This document shows positions 43,127-56,800 of a DNA stretch of 64,000 nt, in pieces. Made by a program: the position numbers and the translations under genes. A model generated the notes under the pieces. It saw only the letters and a program-made list of their open reading frames with translations. It ran no database searches and was not told the DNA's origin. This DNA is from Parapristionchus giblindavisi (lineage: Eukaryota; Nematoda; Chromadorea; Rhabditida; Diplogasteridae), in NCBI GenBank assembly GCA_943737045.1, contig CALSFV010000006.1, forward strand, positions 682,001 through 746,000. The letters run 5' to 3'. Each line of letters opens with the position of its first letter. Within the stretch, counting starts at the first letter, position 1.

Positions 43127-45360
43127 TATATAATTAAATCCATTATATTCGTCTTCATCACAAATAGAGTATCATTATACGATACAGTACTGAGAGAAGA
43201 TCAAAGATCACAACAACACATAAACATCTTTATTCGGTATCGGTCAAACAATAATTCACTGTATTACCTTGTGGAGTTTACATCGCTGTAGACCAATCAA
43301 TATGAGGAGCGAAGGCCTCATACTTCTCGAAAGACTCGGTATGAAACAATAGATATATAATTAAATCCATTATTTTCGTCTTCATCACAAATGCAGTATC
43401 ATAATACGATACAGTACTGAGAGAAGATTTAAGATTAAAATCACAACAACACAGGAACATTTTTATTCGGTATCGGTCAAACAATAATTCACTGCATTAC
43501 CTTGTGGAGTATACATCGCTGTAGACCAATCAATATGAGGAGTGAAGGCCTCATGCTTCTCGAAAGACTCGGTCTGAAACAATAGATATATAATTAAATC
43601 CATTATTTTCGTCTTCATCACAAATACAGTATCATTATACGATACAGTACTGAGAGAAGATCAAAGATCACAACAACACATAAACATCTTTATTCGGTAT
43701 CGGTCAATCAATAATTCACTGCATTACCTTGTGGAGTTTACATCGCTGTAGATCAATAAATATGATGCGTGAAGGCCTCATACTTCTCGAAAGACTCGGT
43801 CTGAAACTATAGATATATAATTAAATCCATTATATTCGTCTTCATCACAAATAGAGTATCATTATACGATATAGTACTGAGAGAAGATCAAAGATCACAA
43901 CAACACATAAACAACTTTATTCGATATCGATCAATCAATAATTCACTGTATTACCTTGTGGAGTTTACATCGCTGTAGATCAATAAATATGATGCGTGAA
44001 GGCCTCATACTTCTGGAAAGACTCGGTCTGAAACAATAGATATATAATTAAATCCATTATTTTCGTCTTCATCACAAATACAGTATCATAATACGATACA
44101 GTACTGAGAGAAGATCAAAGATTAAAATCACAACAACACATAAACATCTTTATTCGGTATCGGTCAAACAATAATTCACTGTATTATCTTGTGGAGTTTA
44201 CATCGCTGTAGGCCAATCAATATGAGGAGCGAAGGCCTCATGCTTCTCGAAAGACTCGGTCTGAAACAATAGATATATAATTAAATCCATTATATTCGTC
44301 TTCATCACAAATAGAGTATCATTATACGATACAGTACTGAGAGAAGATCAAAGATCACAACAACACATAAACATCTTTATTCGGTATCGGTCAAACAATA
44401 ATTCACTGTATTACCTTGTGGAGTTTACATCGCTGTAGACCAATCAATATGAGGAGCGAAGGCCTCATACTTCTCGAAAGACTCGGTATGAAACAATAGA
44501 TATATAATTAAATCCATTATTTTCGTCTTCATCACAAATGCAGTATCATAATACGATACAGTACTGAGAGAAGATTTAAGATTAAAATCACAACAACACA
44601 GGAACATTTTTATTCGGTATCGGTCAAACAATAATTCACTGCATTACCTTGTGGAGTTTACATCGCTGTAGACCAATCAATATGAGGAGTGAAGGCCTCA
44701 TGCTTCTCGAAAGACTCGGTCTGAAACAATAGATATATAATTAAATCCATTATTTTCGTCTTCATCACAAATACAGTATCATTATACGATACAGTACTGA
44801 GAGAAGATCAAAGATCACAACAACACATAAACATCTTTATTCGGTATCGGTCAATCAATAATTCACTGCATTACCTTGTGGAGTTTACATCGCTGTAGAT
44901 CAATAAATATGATGCGTGAAGGCCTCATACTTCTCGAAAGACTCGGTCTGAAACTATAGATATATAATTAAATCCATTATATTCGTCTTCATCACAAATA
45001 GAGTATCATTATACGATATAGTACTGAGAGAAGATCAAAGATCACAACAACACATAAACAACTTTATTCGATAACGATCAATCAATAATTCACTGTATTA
45101 CCTTGTGGAGTTTACATCGCTGTAGATCAATAAATATGATGCGTGAAGGCCTCATACTTCTGGAAAGACTCGGTCTGAAACAATAGATATATAATTAAAT
45201 CCATTATTTTCGTCTTCATCACAAATACAGTATCATAATACGATACAGTACTGAGAGAAGATCAAAGATTAAAATCACAACAACACATAAACATCTTTAT
45301 TCGGTATCGGTCAAACAATAATTCACTGTATTATCTTGTGGAGTTTACATCGCTGTAGGC

Positions 45361-48300
45361 CAATCAATATGAGGAGCGAAGGCCTCATACTTCTCGAAAG
45401 ACTCGGTCTGAAACAATAGATATATAATTAAATCCATTATTTTCGTCTTCATCACAAATACAGTATCATAATACGATACAGTACTGAGAGAAGATCAAAG
45501 ATCACAGCAACACATAAACATATTTATTCGGTATCAGTCAATCAATAATTCACTGTATTACCTTGTGGAGTTTACATCGCTGTAGACCAATCAATATGAG
45601 GAGCGAAGGCCTCATACTTCTCGAAAGACTCGGTATGAAACAATAGATATATAATTAAATCCATTATTTTCGTCTTCATCACAAATGCAGTATCATAATA
45701 CGATACAGTACTGAGAGAAGATTTAAGATTAAAATCACAACAACACATGAACATTTTTATTCGGTATCGGTCAATCAATAATTCACTGTATTACCTTGTG
45801 GAGTTTACATCGCTGTAGACCAATCAATATGAGGAGTGAAGGCCTCATGCTTCTCGAAAGACTCGGTCTGAAACAATAGATATATAATTAAATCCATTAT
45901 ATTCGTCTTCATCACAAATAGAGTATCATTATACGATACAGTACTGAGAGAAGATCAAAGATCACAACAACACATAAACATCTTTATTCGGTATCGGTCA
46001 AACAATAATTCACTGTATTACCTTGTGGAGTTTACATCGCTGTAGACCAATCAATATGAGGAGCGAAGGCCTCATACTTCTCGAAAGACTCGGTATGAAA
46101 CAATAGATATATAATTAAATCCATTATTTTCGTCTTCATCACAAATGCAGTATCAGAATACGATACAGTACTGAGAGAAGATTTAAGATTAAAATCACAA
46201 CAACACAGGAACATTTTTATTCGGTATCGGTCAATCAATAATTCACTGTATTACCTTGTGGAGTTTACATCGCTGTATACCAATCAATATGAGGAGTGAA
46301 GGCCTCATGCTTCTCGAAAGACTCGGTCTGAAACAATAGATATATAATTAAATCCATTATATTCGTCTTCATCACAAATAGAGTATCATTATACGATACA
46401 GTACTGAGAGAAGATCAAAGATCACAACAACACATAAACATCTTTATTCGGTATCGGTCAAACAATAATTCACTGTATTATCTTGTGGAGTTTACATCGC
46501 TGTAGGCCAATCAATATAAGGAGCGAAGGCCTCATACTTCTCGAAAGACTCGGTCTGAAACAATAGATATATAATTAAATCCATTATTTTCGTCTTCATC
46601 ACAAATACAGTATCATAATACGATACAGTACTGAGAGAAGATCAAAGATCACAGCAACACATAAACATATTTATTCGGTATCAGTCAATCAATAATTCAC
46701 TGTATTACCTTGTGGAGTTTACATCGCTGTAGACCAATCAATATGAGGAGCGAAGGCCTCATACTTCTCGAAAGACTCGGTCTGAAACAATAGATATATA
46801 ATTGAATCCATTATTTTCGTCTTCATCACAAATACAGTATCATAATACGATACAGTACTGAGAAAAGATCAAAGATTAAAATCACAACAACACGTAAACA
46901 TCTTTATTCGATATCGGTCAATCAATAATTCACTGTATTACTTTGTGGAGTTTACATCGCTGTAGACCAATCAATATGATGCGTGAAGGCCTCATACTTC
47001 TCGAAAGACTCGGTCTGAAACAATAGATATATAATTAAATCCATTATTTTCGTCTTCATCACAAATACAGTATCATAATACGATACAGTACTGAGAGAAG
47101 ATCAAAGATCACAGCAACACATAAACATATTTATTCGGTATCAGTCAATCATTAATTCACTGTATTACCTTGTGGAGTTTACATCGCTGTAGACCAATCA
47201 ATATGAGGAGCGAAGGCCTCATACTTCTCGAAAGACTCGGTATGAAACAATAGATATATAATTAAATCCATTATTTTCGTCTTCATCACAAATGCAGTAT
47301 CATAATACGATACAGTACTGAGAGAAGATTTAAGATTAAAATCACAACAACACAGGAACATTTTTATTCGGTATCGGTCAAACAATAATTCACTGCATTA
47401 CCTTGTGGAGTTTACATCGCTGTAGACCAATCAATATGAGGAGTGAAGGCCTCATGCTTCTCGAAAGACTCGGTCTGAAACAATAGATATATAATTAAAT
47501 CCATTATTTTCGTCTTCATCACAAATACAGTATCATTATACGATACAGTACTGAGAGAAGATCAAAGATCACAACAACACATAAACATCTTTATTCGGTA
47601 TCGGTCAATCAATAATTCACTGCATTACCTTGTGGAGTTTACATCGCTGTAGATCAATAAATATGATGCGTGAAGGCCTCATACTTCTCGAAAGACTCGG
47701 TCTGAAACTATAGATATATAATTAAATCCATTATATTCGTCTTCATCACAAATAGAGTATCATTATACGATATAGTACTGAGAGAAGATCAAAGATCACA
47801 ACAACACATAAACAACTTTATTCGATATCGATCAATCAATAATTCACTGTATTACCTTGTGGAGTTTACATCGCTGTAGATCAATAAATATGATGCGTGA
47901 AGGCCTCATACTTCTGGAAAGACTCGGTCTGAAACAATAGATATATAATTAAATCCATTATTTTCGTCTTCATCACAAATACAGTATCATAATACGATAC
48001 AGTACTGAGAGAAGATCAAAGATTAAAATCACAACAACACATAAACATCTTTATTCGGTATCGGTCAAACAATAATTCACTGTATTATCTTGTGGAGTTT
48101 ACATCGCTGTAGGCCAATCAATATGAGGAGCGAAGGCCTCATACTTCTCGAAAGACTCGGTCTGAAACAATAGATATATAATTAAATCCATTATTTTCGT
48201 CTTCATCACAAATACAGTATCATAATACGATACAGTACTGAGAGAAGATCAAAGATCACAGCAACACATAAACATATTTATTCGGTATCAGTCAATCAAT

Positions 48301-49320
48301 AATTCACTGTATTACCTTGTGGAGTTTACATCGCTGTAGACCAATCAATATGAGGAGCGAAGGCCTCATACTTCTCGAAAGACTCGGTATGAAACAATAG
48401 ATATATAATTAAATCCATTATTTTCGTCTTCATCACAAATGCAGTATCATAATACGATACAGTACTGAGAGAAGATTTAAGATTAAAATCACAACAACAC
48501 ATGAACATTTTTATTCGGTATCGGTCAATCAATAATTCACTGTATTACCTTGTGGAGTTTACATCGCTGTAGACCAATCAATATGAGGAGTGAAGGCCTC
48601 ATGCTTCTCGAAAGACTCGGTCTGAAACAATAGATATATAATTAAATCCAATATATTCGTCTTCATCACAAATAGAGTATCATTATACGATACAGTACTG
48701 AGAGAAGATCAAAGATCACAACAACACATAAACATCTTTATTCGGTATCGGTCAAACAATAATTCACTGTATTACCTTGTGGAGTTTACATCGCTGTAGA
48801 CCAATCAATATGAGGAGCGAAGGCCTCATACTTCTCGAAAGACTCGGTATGAAACAATAGATATATAATTAAATCCATTATTTTCGTCTTCATCACAAAT
48901 GCAGTATCATAATACGATACAGTACTGAGAGAAGATTTAAGATTAAAATCACAACAACACAGGAACATTTTTATTCGGTATCGGTCAATCAATAATTCAC
49001 TGTATTACCTTGTGGAGTTTACATCGCTGTATACCAATCAATATGAGGAGTGAAGGCCTCATGCTTCTCGAAAGACTCGGTCTGAAACAATAGATATATA
49101 ATTAAATCCATTATATTCGTCTTCATCACAAATAGAGTATCATTATACGATACAGTACTGAGAGAAGATCAAAGATCACAACAACACATAAACATCTTTA
49201 TTCGGTATCGGTCAAACAATAATTCACTGTATTATCTTGTGGAGTTTACATCGCTGTAGGCCAATCAATATGAGGAGCGAAGGCCTCATACTTCTCGAAA
49301 GACTCGGTCTGAAACAATAG
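45361..49320. repeat. Higher-order repeat, 2754 bp (12-mer)
   Basis: Matching variant monomers occur at 45572/48326 and 46032/48786. The rare CGCTGTATACC variant occurs at 46271 and 49025. All pairs are 2754 bp apart. Confidence 0.8.
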
Positions 49321-49870
49321 ATATATAATTAAATCCATTATTTTCGTCTTCATCACAAATACAGTATCATAATACGATACAGTACTGAGAGAAGATCAAA
49401 GATCACAGCAACACATAAACATATTTATTCGGTATCAGTCAATCAATAATTCACTGTATTACCTTGTGGAGTTTACATCGCTGTAGACCAATCAATATGA
49501 GGAGCGAAGGCCTCATACTTCTCGAAAGACTCGGTCTGAAACAATAGATATATAATTGAATCCATTATTTTCGTCTTCATCACAAATACAGAATCATAAT
49601 ACGATACAGTACTGAGAGAAGATTTAAGATTAAAATCACAACAACACATGAACATTTTTATTCGGTATCGGTCAATCAATAATTCACTGTATTACCTTGT
49701 GGAGTTTACATCGCTGTATACCAATCAATATGAGGAGTGAAGGCCTCATGCTTCTCGAAAGACTCGGTCTGAAACAATAGATATATAATTAAATCCATTA
49801 TATTCGTCTTCATCACAAATAGAGTATCATTATACGATACAGTACTGAGAGAAGATCAAAGATCACAACA

Positions 49871-49874
49871 ACAC
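49871..49874. repeat. Target site duplication (ACAC), left
   Basis: ACAC lies directly before the LTR terminus TGTCA and is repeated at 62577-62580. Joining the flanks restores the normal satellite block CAACAACACATAAAC. Confidence 0.9.
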
Positions 49875-50067
49875 TGTCAACACGAGTGTGGTTCTAACTA
49901 TCAAAAGGGTTTTTCTCGGGACTTCTGTCTCAGAAAAGAATATGAAAACAGTTTCCTAATCACACTCGGTCTTATTTCCCCGGGAGTTCTCTCCTCTTGT
50001 GGTTGAATTACGATGTGATAGCTGTTAGGTTAAACTATATGAAGATATTTAGATACTTATATAAATA

Positions 50068-50073
50068 TTTATT
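50068..50073 (-). terminator. Polyadenylation signal AATAAA in 3' LTR
   Basis: The minus strand reads AATAAA here, about 375 nt downstream of the LTR TATA box, so the transcript could end inside the LTR as required for a terminally redundant RNA. Confidence 0.5.
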
Positions 50074-50366
50074 GAATATAGAAGATGAAGAGAGGCAATA
50101 GATTAGCTGTGCGGAAGCATATGAAAGCATAGGGAAGGGAAGACAAGAAAGAGCCTGGGAGGAGTGTCATTCTAATCTTAAGAGATATCTGGATGCGGCG
50201 TTGTCAGAGCAATATTAAGACTAGGTAAGCTAGAGGTGCTAGAGGTGGGGGATACGGTATTCCTTCTCCAACGGCGAACCTACTGGTTCACGGACGTTGG
50301 GGAGAGGAGTCCTTCTGGACTACGGTAGGAGGCGGAACCTCCGTTCCCGCAGGAGCCAGTGTACCC

Positions 50367-50386
50367 CTCTCCGGGAAACCGGAGAG
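50367..50386. other. Perfect 8-bp hairpin with tetraloop in LTR
   Basis: CTCTCCGG and CCGGAGAG flank a 4-base loop (GAAA on the plus strand, TTTC in the element's sense strand). It lies about 60 nt downstream of the TATA box, so it should fall near the 5' end of the element RNA. The second copy is at 62160-62179. Confidence 0.7.
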
Positions 50387-50443
50387 CAGACGCGCAACGA
50401 AAGCAAAGAGGTAAAAGAAGCTCTCTCCGCCCCGAAACCGGGC

Positions 50444-50451
50444 CTTTTATA
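50444..50451 (-). promoter_or_regulatory. TATA box of the LTR promoter
   Basis: The minus strand reads GAGTATAAAAGGCCCGG, a canonical TATAAAAG box in a GC-rich setting. A copy at 62237-62244 in the 5' LTR is the one expected to drive the element. Confidence 0.7.
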
Positions 50452-50783
50452 CTCATCCCAGATCACTCTCCATGCCTAACACCTCCACCAAACACACGGT
50501 CTCTCATGCACTTTTAAACTACTGTAGTCCTTATTTCTAAGGCGCCAGACATTCATTAATCTTCTTGTCACGCTCTGAAACACTCCTCCCGCGCTCCCTC
50601 AAGTCTATCTGATGGATCTCCCTAGACGGCCAGACTTTGATGGATGGCATTGCACTTTACGAGATAGAAGGTTTCTTTCGAAAGGGTAGAAATAGAAGCT
50701 CAAAGATCAAACATGCAAGACCTAGTTGCTAAAGATTACGGTATCAATAACAATTAAGATTACATATGATAATTACTATGACA

Positions 50784-50792
50784 TCCCCCTTC
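50784..50792 (-). promoter_or_regulatory. Polypurine tract
   Basis: The minus strand reads GAAGGGGGA immediately upstream of the 3' LTR, the expected plus-strand DNA primer of an LTR element. Confidence 0.85.
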
Positions 50793-50896
50793 GTTTTCAA
50801 AGCTTGCGTCCTCGTAAGCTACAAAAAAATGAGATAGCATAAGCTAAAGCATGGACAATAGAATAGCGAAATACAAAAAAAGAACAATTGAAAAAT

Positions 50897-53800
50897 TTAA
50901 TCTTGGTCGACATTAGCTTGACGTTTCTCATCTTCGAACGCTGCTCGATACGGCTTGATTCGATCCATGTGCACTATGTCTATACCTTTGTGCAACCTGA
51001 GAGCTAGATTAGGTCGTTGTATCATAACTATGTCAAAAGGACCTTTATATTGGTTTTGAAGTTTTCCTGCGATCTCATCTCTTACTAGAACTTTATCGCC
51101 TATTTCAAAATCTTTGCGCTTAACATTTCCATGATCATCATACTTTCTCTTTCTCTCGTCAGTCTTTCTCTTAATGTTTTCATGAGCGATTCGTCTAATT
51201 CTGGCTAAATCTTCTTTCAAACGATGATCATAAGTTATGTCTTCACAATAGGTTTGTTTAGGCATTGCAATATCAAGAGGTGTTTGCGCTTCTCTTCCAT
51301 GAACTAAATAGAATGGACTGAACTCAGTTGTTGCATGTTTGCTAGTGTTATAAGCAAAAGTAACCATAGGAAGGTGATCGTCCCAGTCATCAACCTTTTC
51401 TGAACAATATTGTCTAAGTAATTGTTCTAATATACCATTGAATCGTTCAACTTGACCTTGTCCTGTTTTGTGCATTGCCGTAGTTCTAATATGAGATGTC
51501 CCTAGTGTTTTGCACATAGATTCATAAATTGCGCTTACGAAGTTTGTTCCTCTATCAGTTATTATTTGTTCGGGGACTCCGTGTTTAGAAACTACGTCTT
51601 GGATAAAACTTTTGGCTACTGTATCTGTTTTCTGATCGGGTATAGCTGACGTTATCGCATATTTAGTGAAGCTACAGATTGAAACTAAGATGAATTTGTT
51701 TCCTGAAAGTGTTTGTTGTAAAGGACCAACAACATCAATATGAACACGTTCAAAAGGTCTTTCTGGAGTTTTCCATTTTCCTAATTCTTCTTTTCCCATA
51801 TCCATTGGAATGAATTTACGTTTTTGACAAATGTCACAAGTTCTAACATGTATGCGTATATCTTTTCGCATATCGTTCCAAATGAATCTCTTCTCTATTT
51901 TATTGAATGTTTTGTCTATTCCTAAATGACCTCCCGAAAATGAGTTACAATGGAAGTAATCCATGATTTGTTCTTTTATTTCACCGTTTTCATCCAATAC
52001 TATGACATCGTCATCATATCTTCTCTTTCGAAATAATACACCCTCTCTAACCGTGTGTTTCTCTGCTCTTTTCCTTGTTGTTGCATCGTCAGGACGTCCA
52101 CACGTGAGATGTTGAATCAGATCTCTGATCCAAGGACAATTTACCTGTTCTTGCTTAATCTTATCTGCATTAGGTATATCAATGTTATTGATTGAATGAA
52201 TAAAATTAACTGAATGTGTTTTTGTGATTGGTGGATATCTAGATAAACTATCAGCTAATTTATTCTTTTTCCCTGGTCTATAAATAATATCAACATCCAT
52301 TTCTTGAATACTACACTGATATTTGGCTAGAACTCCTGTTAGATCTTTACGTTTAAACATTGCTGTTAATGGAGAACGATCAGTGATTATTGTAGTTTTA
52401 GCTCCTGTGATATAAGGTTTGAATTTTTGAATAGCAAAGGCTATTGCCAGTGCTTCCAATTCTAGAGCTACATAACGTGATTCGGTTTTATTAAGTGTAC
52501 GACTTTCGTATGCTATTGGATGAAGTTCATTATTTTCATTCTTTTGCAAAAGTATGGCTGCGATTGCGGTTCCACTAGCATCTGTTTCGATTTGAAATGG
52601 AAACCCTAATCTAGGCGCTGCTAGCACAGGTGCCATGGTTAGGCTTTCCTTGAGTTTTTCGAATGAGTAAATCATTTCAGGTGACCATTTTATTGGATTT
52701 TCTTGTGTTGTTGCCTCATGCAAAGGTGCGGCAATTCTTGCAAAATTCAAAATGAATCTGCGAAAGTAACTACACGCTCCTAGAAATCCTCTCATTTCAG
52801 TTACTGTAGTTGGTCTTGGATAGTCTCTGATACTTCTTACTTTCTCTGGATTTACCCTGAGGCCTTCCCCTGATACAATGAATCCCAAAAACTTAACAGA
52901 GGTTGATGCCCATTGGCATTTGTCTAAACGAATCTTTAATCCAAATTCAGCAATCTTTCTAAGCACTTCTTCAACATCCCTCAGGTGTTTATCCTCATTA
53001 TCTGATGCTATAATAACGTCATCGATATAGATAAAGATTGAAGCTTGAATTTGTCTTTTTAAATCTTCCATTACTCTTTGAAAAGTAACGGGTGCTCCAG
53101 ATAAACCCATGGGCATTCTTAAGAATTCATATGCGCCTAAGAAAGATGAAAAAGCTGTTCGTTCTATATGCGCCTCTTCCATTGGAATCTGGAAGAATCC
53201 CGATTGGAAATCAAAGGTTGTGTATAATGTTTTGCCTGCTGTTAGATCAAGGATCTCCGTTATATTTGGCAAAAGATAAGTTGCTTTCTTTGTGATACTG
53301 TTTACTTTTCTATAATCTATAGCAAAACGCCAAGATTTCTTATCAGCTTTTCGAACTAGAATAATAGGCGATGAGAATAGCGAATTTGAAGGTCTTATTA
53401 TGTTATCTGCTAATAGTTGAGCTATTTGTTTTGCAATTTCTTCTCTTTGTTCTAATGGTACTCTATGAGGTCTTTGAGCTGGTATGGGAGCGGTTTCATC
53501 TATGTCTATTCTATGCCTGATGGATCCAGTATAACATCCTATTCTTCCATCCGAACCAACAAATGCTGCTCTATTGTCATTAATAATTTTTCTCAATCTG
53601 TTTTTACCTACTTCTGATAGAGCGGCTTTATCTAAATTCAAATCTTTTGTCATATCTGTATCTACTTTATCGAGCATGGGTAATCTAGGCAATCTATCTT
53701 CCCATCTAGCTTCTGGTGGTACATAATTAAATGGGTCTGGAGGTATATAATTAACTGAGTTTTGCTGAACCATGTAAGCTACTTGATTACCCTGAGGTGG

Positions 53801-56800
53801 CACGATTTCAGCGACAGCTATACGTTGCCCTGCCCAGATTTTAACATTTTCTTTTGATGGATTTAGAAGTCTAATATGAACTTTTCCATTCTCTTTCGGT
53901 TTAACCAATGTTCTACCTACGACGACTTTTTCTGAAATTTCAAGCTTATTATTTGGTTTGATTAGTAATTCTTGCTCATCTCCAAAATATCCTTCTATCT
54001 CTCCCATCACTACATTATCTGATCTCGGTTCAAGAACATTAGTTTCCAATAATCTAACTTCTATCTCTTTCTGCATCGAGAATACGTTCTCTAGTTTTTG
54101 AGTAGGTTGCTTTCCTATTAACACGTTTCCGTTTTGGAAAGTGATGTCTACACCGTTTCTGTTCATTGAAAAGATAAAATCAGCTCCTAACAGACAAGGT
54201 GCAGGTGATAAATGATCTTCTGTAACGTACAAAATATGTTTCAACGGTTTGTTTGCTAAATGAATCCACATTTTAACTGTTGCGATAAAATCAAGGGTCG
54301 ATCCATTAGCTGTAACCGCTCTCCATTTTGGTGGTGCTGATACGTCTGTTATTCCTAACGACTTGATGGTACTAAGTCTCACAATTGAAACAGATGCGCC
54401 AGAATCGAGTAAAGTAGGGATTTCTTTGATAAATGAAGAGTCTACTCCTTGCGCTTTCACTGATATATAAGGAAGTTTGTTTTCTTTTGTTGTTATTGCT
54501 GCTAACAACATTTCCCGTTGTAATTCATACAAATCAACCTTCCTTCGAATATAAGATTTATAAGCTTGTTCTATTTCCTCTTCAGGAGCAGATGCTTCTA
54601 TACTATTAATTCCTCTATTACCATCAGCTTCCTCTATATTATTAATACCAGCGAGCTTTTTCGTTCTATCAATTGCTGCTTTCAAATTTTTCCTTTCTAC
54701 AAACGACAATGCTTTCCTTTTGATGTAACACATGCCTAGGAAATAAATCGACGGTATTCCGATAACTACAGACAATATTATTCCTAGTGCAATGAAGAAA
54801 GTTTTATAGATTTTATCTTTCACTTTATCAAAAGTTCCTCCAACGTTTTCTTTCACTTCATTTACTACTTTTTCCGTTGCATTGACCACATTTTCAAACT
54901 TTTCTTTTATTTTGTCCTCTGCATCATTAATTGCAAATGCTGCGCTATCGATTTGTTTAGATATTTCTGTTTTAGCTGAATCGAACATAGCTATAAATGA
55001 TGATGGGATAGTCATATTTGCATATGTGATCTCTCTTTTGAATACTATTTTACCGAGTTGAGGGGATTGTAACTGCCTATTAGCATTTTCAATTAAATAT
55101 ACCTGATTTTCTAACGAGTATCTATTAGGATCAAAAGTCTCACAATCAACAGGAGTATCATCTTTCATTATCTGTCCTGTCTTTGTGTTCACAAACATTA
55201 TCATTCCTTCTACTCTAATCGGTAAACTATTATAACAACGGTCTCCAATTAAAAAACTTTCTATTTTCTTTTTCATATAAATTTGTTCTGGATAAACACT
55301 TTCGCATTGTGAAATAGCTACTGTATTTTCGCCTACGGCTGTTGCCGTTATATCTTTGCGTTGTAATAGCAATCTCATGGCAAAAGTTGCATCCAAATAC
55401 AAACTTTCTCTTACAATTCGCATCCTCTCTTTCTTTTGCATGCAAATTTTCTCATATCTCTCTGCGATACCTATTGGTCTTGGTGGACTTTGGCCTAGAA
55501 ATTCTCTAAAAGTCCATGGTGCCGCACTTGGAATTGAGGGTATTTGTCGTGTTGTAGTGGTTGGTTTAGTTGTTGTCTGCATCTTTCTTGTTGTTGACGG
55601 GGCTGTGGTAGTAGTTGTAGTAGTTGTTGTTGTGGTTCTTTTTGTTGTCGTCGTTGTTGTAGCAGTGCTACTGATTATTTCTGGTATATTTCCTAACATT
55701 ACATCATGAGGGTTACTAATTTTCTCAAAATTATATCTTTGCTCGCTTTCTCTCTGTCTTTTTAGTACCGCAAATTCCAGTTTACTTTGTTCTAATGCAG
55801 TATTAGGCCAGCGTGGTAAATTAACCGGAAATCTTTCAACATTTCCCAAGGATTTCATATATTGTCTCATAGCTACATGATCCCATCCTCTGAGTTCTAG
55901 AGCATGAAGAGACAGTTGTAACGTGGAATTATGAACGATTTCTCGATCGTCTTTCTTAACTCTTGGAGTACCCTTTGTGAATTCTTTTTCTAATGCTTCA
56001 TGTAAAGATGATGGATAAAAATAGATTGGTATATCATCTATAGCATCCCCAACTAACAAACGATGACCTAATGACGTTCTTCTGAACCCATTTAGCGTTG
56101 CAAATGTGTATTCTACACGTGCAACGGCTTGTCCATCAGTTTTGTTCAACTCCTTCTTAGATATTTCCAACATTTCTTCATCTAACATTTGATGCAAAAG
56201 AGTATCCATATAAGTTTTCATTTCCCTTATTCTAATAGATCTAAGTACTGCTTCGGTCAACGTCATACCATCGAAATGAGTCAATTGCCAATAAATGTCA
56301 TGCCATGCTACTTTTGCTCTCTTTACGCGCTGAATAAAATGTCTATCAAACTTTTGAAAAGGATCACTCAAATTTCGTATATTAGACCTTATTTCATCAT
56401 AGATTGATTTTTCAGCAGTATATGTGAAAAATTTCTTCGTATTATTTATTTCTCTTTTCATTCTTCTTTTTCTTCCGGCTACTCCCATTAATTCTCTCAT
56501 ACTGTTTACCGTAGCAAATTCAGGAAAATGCACAAAAACATCGTTTTCCATTCGTATCATTTTCTTATTTTCGCAAGAATTCAATACTGCGACAGCTGGG
56601 TATTCATTCATAGGAAATAATGCTATTTGAATATCTTCCACGAGTATTACCGATTCAGAAATTTCTACTTGATATTGTCCCATAGATTTGAAGTGACAAG
56701 ATGGAGGGTCATTAACTTCCCATACAACGGTTCCATTATTAGATGTGCATGTTTCACTTCCGATATTACAACGATCTACCGGACCAAAAGATGATATTAT

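Larger units (their letters stand above)
37899..44800. repeat. Higher-order repeat, 3493 bp, carrying a MITE in both copies
   Basis: Two tandem copies are offset by 3493 bp. Marker pairs are 37899/41392, 38359/41852, the MITE at 39357/42850, and 40932/44425. Removing the 277-bp MITE and its 2-bp target duplication leaves 14 monomers. The copies diverge near 41288 and 44781. Confidence 0.85.
2166..49874. repeat. Satellite DNA array, 227/233-bp monomers
   Basis: This is a head-to-tail array of about 205 monomers. Each monomer carries the same blocks: GAAAGACTCGGTCTGAAAC, ATATATAATTAAATCC, GTATCATAATACGATAC, CAGTACTGAG, TTATTCGATATCG or TTATTCGGTATCG, AATAATTCACTG, TGTGGAGTTTACATCGCTG and CAATATGAGG or AATATGATGCG. 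There are two length classes. The 233-bp class has AGATTAAAATCAC, and the 227-bp class has AGATCAC and lacks 6 bp. Nearly all offsets between related copies equal 227n + 6m. The array is AT-rich, with no gene support. It is interrupted by two MITE copies and, at 49875, by an LTR element. Its size and higher-order structure fit a heterochromatic or centromere-type satellite, which is inference. Confidence 0.97.
49875..50783 (-). repeat. 3' LTR (909 bp)
   Basis: It begins and ends with TGTCA/TGACA, matches 61668-62576 in length and shows no difference by eye. On the minus strand it contains a TATA box at 50444-50451 and an AATAAA signal at 50068-50073. If the TATA box sets the start site, U3 is roughly 50783-50417 and R runs to below the AATAAA, with U5 down to 49875. 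The R/U5 limits are inferred. Confidence 0.95.

Noticed and set aside
2166..49874. CRISPR-like array of direct repeats
   Set aside because: The repeats abut as whole 227/233-bp monomers with no unique spacers, in a eukaryotic context.
50297..50479. 60-codon open frame in the LTR (also 62090-62272)
   Set aside because: It is antisense to the element, lies over the TATA box and hairpins, has no start ATG at its edge and no recognisable protein.
55356..55709. Open frame antisense to the Thr-rich stretch, giving a poly-Val protein
   Set aside because: It is a mirror of the repetitive Thr codons of the polyprotein.
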